Shown here in pieces: positions 5,974-6,707 of a stretch of 6,707 bases of DNA (positions are counted from its first letter, which is position 1; every line of letters starts with the position of its first letter). The notes beneath the pieces were generated by a model. It did no database searches. It had not been told where the DNA came from and was given only the letters and a program-made list of their open reading frames with translations. The position numbers and the translations under genes are program-made. The stretch lies in assembly GCA_021156385.1 (NCBI GenBank), contig JAJNDL010000140.1, forward strand, positions 1-6,707. The letters are read 5' to 3'. This stretch comes from Moraxellaceae bacterium. Its GTDB lineage: Bacteria; Pseudomonadota; Gammaproteobacteria; Pseudomonadales; Moraxellaceae.

Positions 5974-6707
5974 AACGGATCGCCACCGCCGGGTCGTAGC
6001 GCGCCGCCCGCCGTGCCGGCACCGCGGCGGCGACCACGCCCACCACCGTCGCCGTAAGCAGCACCACGGGCACCAGCGACGGCTCCACGGGAATGTGGAA
6101 GAGCCCGGGGCCGAACACGTTGAAGAACTGCACCAGCAGCCAGCCCACCGCCGAACCGAGCAGCGAACCGAGCAGGCCGAGCAAGCCGCCCTGCAGCAGG
6201 AACACACGCAGGATCTGTGCGCGCGGCGCGCCCATGGCACGCAGGATGCCGATCTCGCGCGTGCGCTGCACCACGGAAACGGCGAGCACGCTGGCGATGC
6301 CGAAAGCCACGGAGAGGGTGACGAAGAGACGGATCATGCGCGTCGTCAGCGTCTGCGAGCGGAGCGCGTTGAGCAGCTGGCCGCTGGTCTGCATCCAGCT
6401 CTCCGCCTTGAGCCCGGTGAGGCGGCCGAGGCGCCGCGCCACGACCTCGGCCTGGAAGATGTCGCGCACGGTGACGTCGATGACGGTGACGCCGCCGGGC
6501 AGGTCAAGCAGCGTCTGCGCCTGCTTGAGGTCGAGATAGACATAGCGGCTGTCGAGTTCGCGCACGCCGAGCCGGAAGACACCGGCAATGTCCACGATGG
6601 CGGTACGCCCCTCGCCCGCATCGAGGCGCAGCTTGTCGCCGACCCCGAGGCCGAGGTCCTCCGCCAGCCTGTCGCCGATCACCGCATGGCCGGCACCGAC
6701 GGTGAAA
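5966..6707 (-). CDS. FtsX/LolC-family ABC transporter permease, C-terminal part (5' end outside window)
   Basis: The frame is open to the window edge, so the N-terminus with the first membrane helix is missing; 246 residues are visible. The first 110 or so belong to an extracytoplasmic domain (FTVGAGHAVIGDRLAEDLG, then a beta-rich region with TVIDVTV), as in MacB/LolC proteins. Three membrane helices of the FtsX domain follow, at about visible residues 124-146, 168-192 and 211-231. After the first comes REIGILRAMGA (bases 6227-6259), the conserved cytoplasmic coupling segment that contacts the ATPase. The protein ends [17 protein letters not shown], the usual end of this family. The stop codon sits inside the ATPase start region. 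Lipoprotein release (LolC/E) or efflux of another envelope-active compound are both possible; the missing 5' half prevents a firmer call. Confidence 0.92.
   Translation of the reverse strand, partial: FTVGAGHAVIGDRLAEDLGLGVGDKLRLDAGEGRTAIVDIAGVFRLGVRELDSRYVYLDLKQAQTLLDLPGGVTVIDVTVRDIFQAEVVARRLGRLTGLKAESWMQTSGQLLNALRSQTLTTRMIRLFVTLSVAFGIASVLAVSVVQRTREIGILRAMGAPRAQILRVFLLQGGLLGLLGSLLGSAVGWLLVQFFNVFGPGLFHIPVEPSLVPVVLLTATVVGVVAAAVPARRAARYDPAVAIRYV

Noticed and set aside
4589..6057. Plus-strand frames of 308 and 335 codons opposite the FKBP and ABC genes
   Set aside because: They are shadows of clearly identified minus-strand proteins with full motif sets; neither resembles any family.
1..6707. 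CRISPR array, tRNA/rRNA, insertion sequence or integration site
   Set aside because: No regularly spaced repeats, no cloverleaf-like or rRNA-like sequence, no transposase or integrase, and no terminal inverted repeats were seen on reading both strands.

Overview
The window is high-GC (roughly 65%) proteobacterial chromosome. PurD, MaeB, a Mip/FkpA-type FKBP lipoprotein and an FtsX-family ABC exporter, with strong G/C third positions, fit a betaproteobacterium, perhaps near Rhodocyclales or Burkholderiales. That placement is inference from protein style only. Nothing suggests a phage, plasmid, transposon or defence island. I see ordinary housekeeping genes with a few local oddities, and no convincing new system.

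Layout, left to right. (1) The last 14 codons of an unidentified plus-strand gene, 16 bp ahead of purD (bases 62-1337). purD is disrupted: an apparent 11-bp deletion near base 398 removes four conserved residues and shifts the frame. A strong intrinsic terminator follows at 1364-1396. (2) A gene-poor spacer of about 400 bp (1338-1739) with a probable extended -10 promoter just before maeB. (3) maeB (1740-4019), a full-length 759-residue NADP-dependent malic enzyme with its C-terminal phosphotransacetylase-like domain. (4) A 323-bp convergent spacer (4020-4342) with three intrinsic-terminator-like hairpins built on the same GCCGGC core. The first ends maeB and the third ends the minus-strand FKBP gene. 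The middle one has no obvious gene of its own and could end a small RNA. (5) On the minus strand, read from the right edge leftwards: the C-terminal part of an FtsX/LolC-type ABC permease (6707-5966, 5' end outside the window), overlapping by 8 bp an ABC ATPase (5973-5182), then a 143-bp gap and an FKBP-type peptidyl-prolyl isomerase lipoprotein (5038-4343).

How the genes relate: purD is de novo purine synthesis. maeB links the TCA cycle to pyruvate and NADPH. The minus-strand cluster concerns the cell envelope: an ATPase/permease pair of the LolCDE/MacB superfamily followed by a lipid-anchored folding catalyst. maeB and the FKBP gene converge on the hairpin-rich spacer, which probably insulates the two transcription units.
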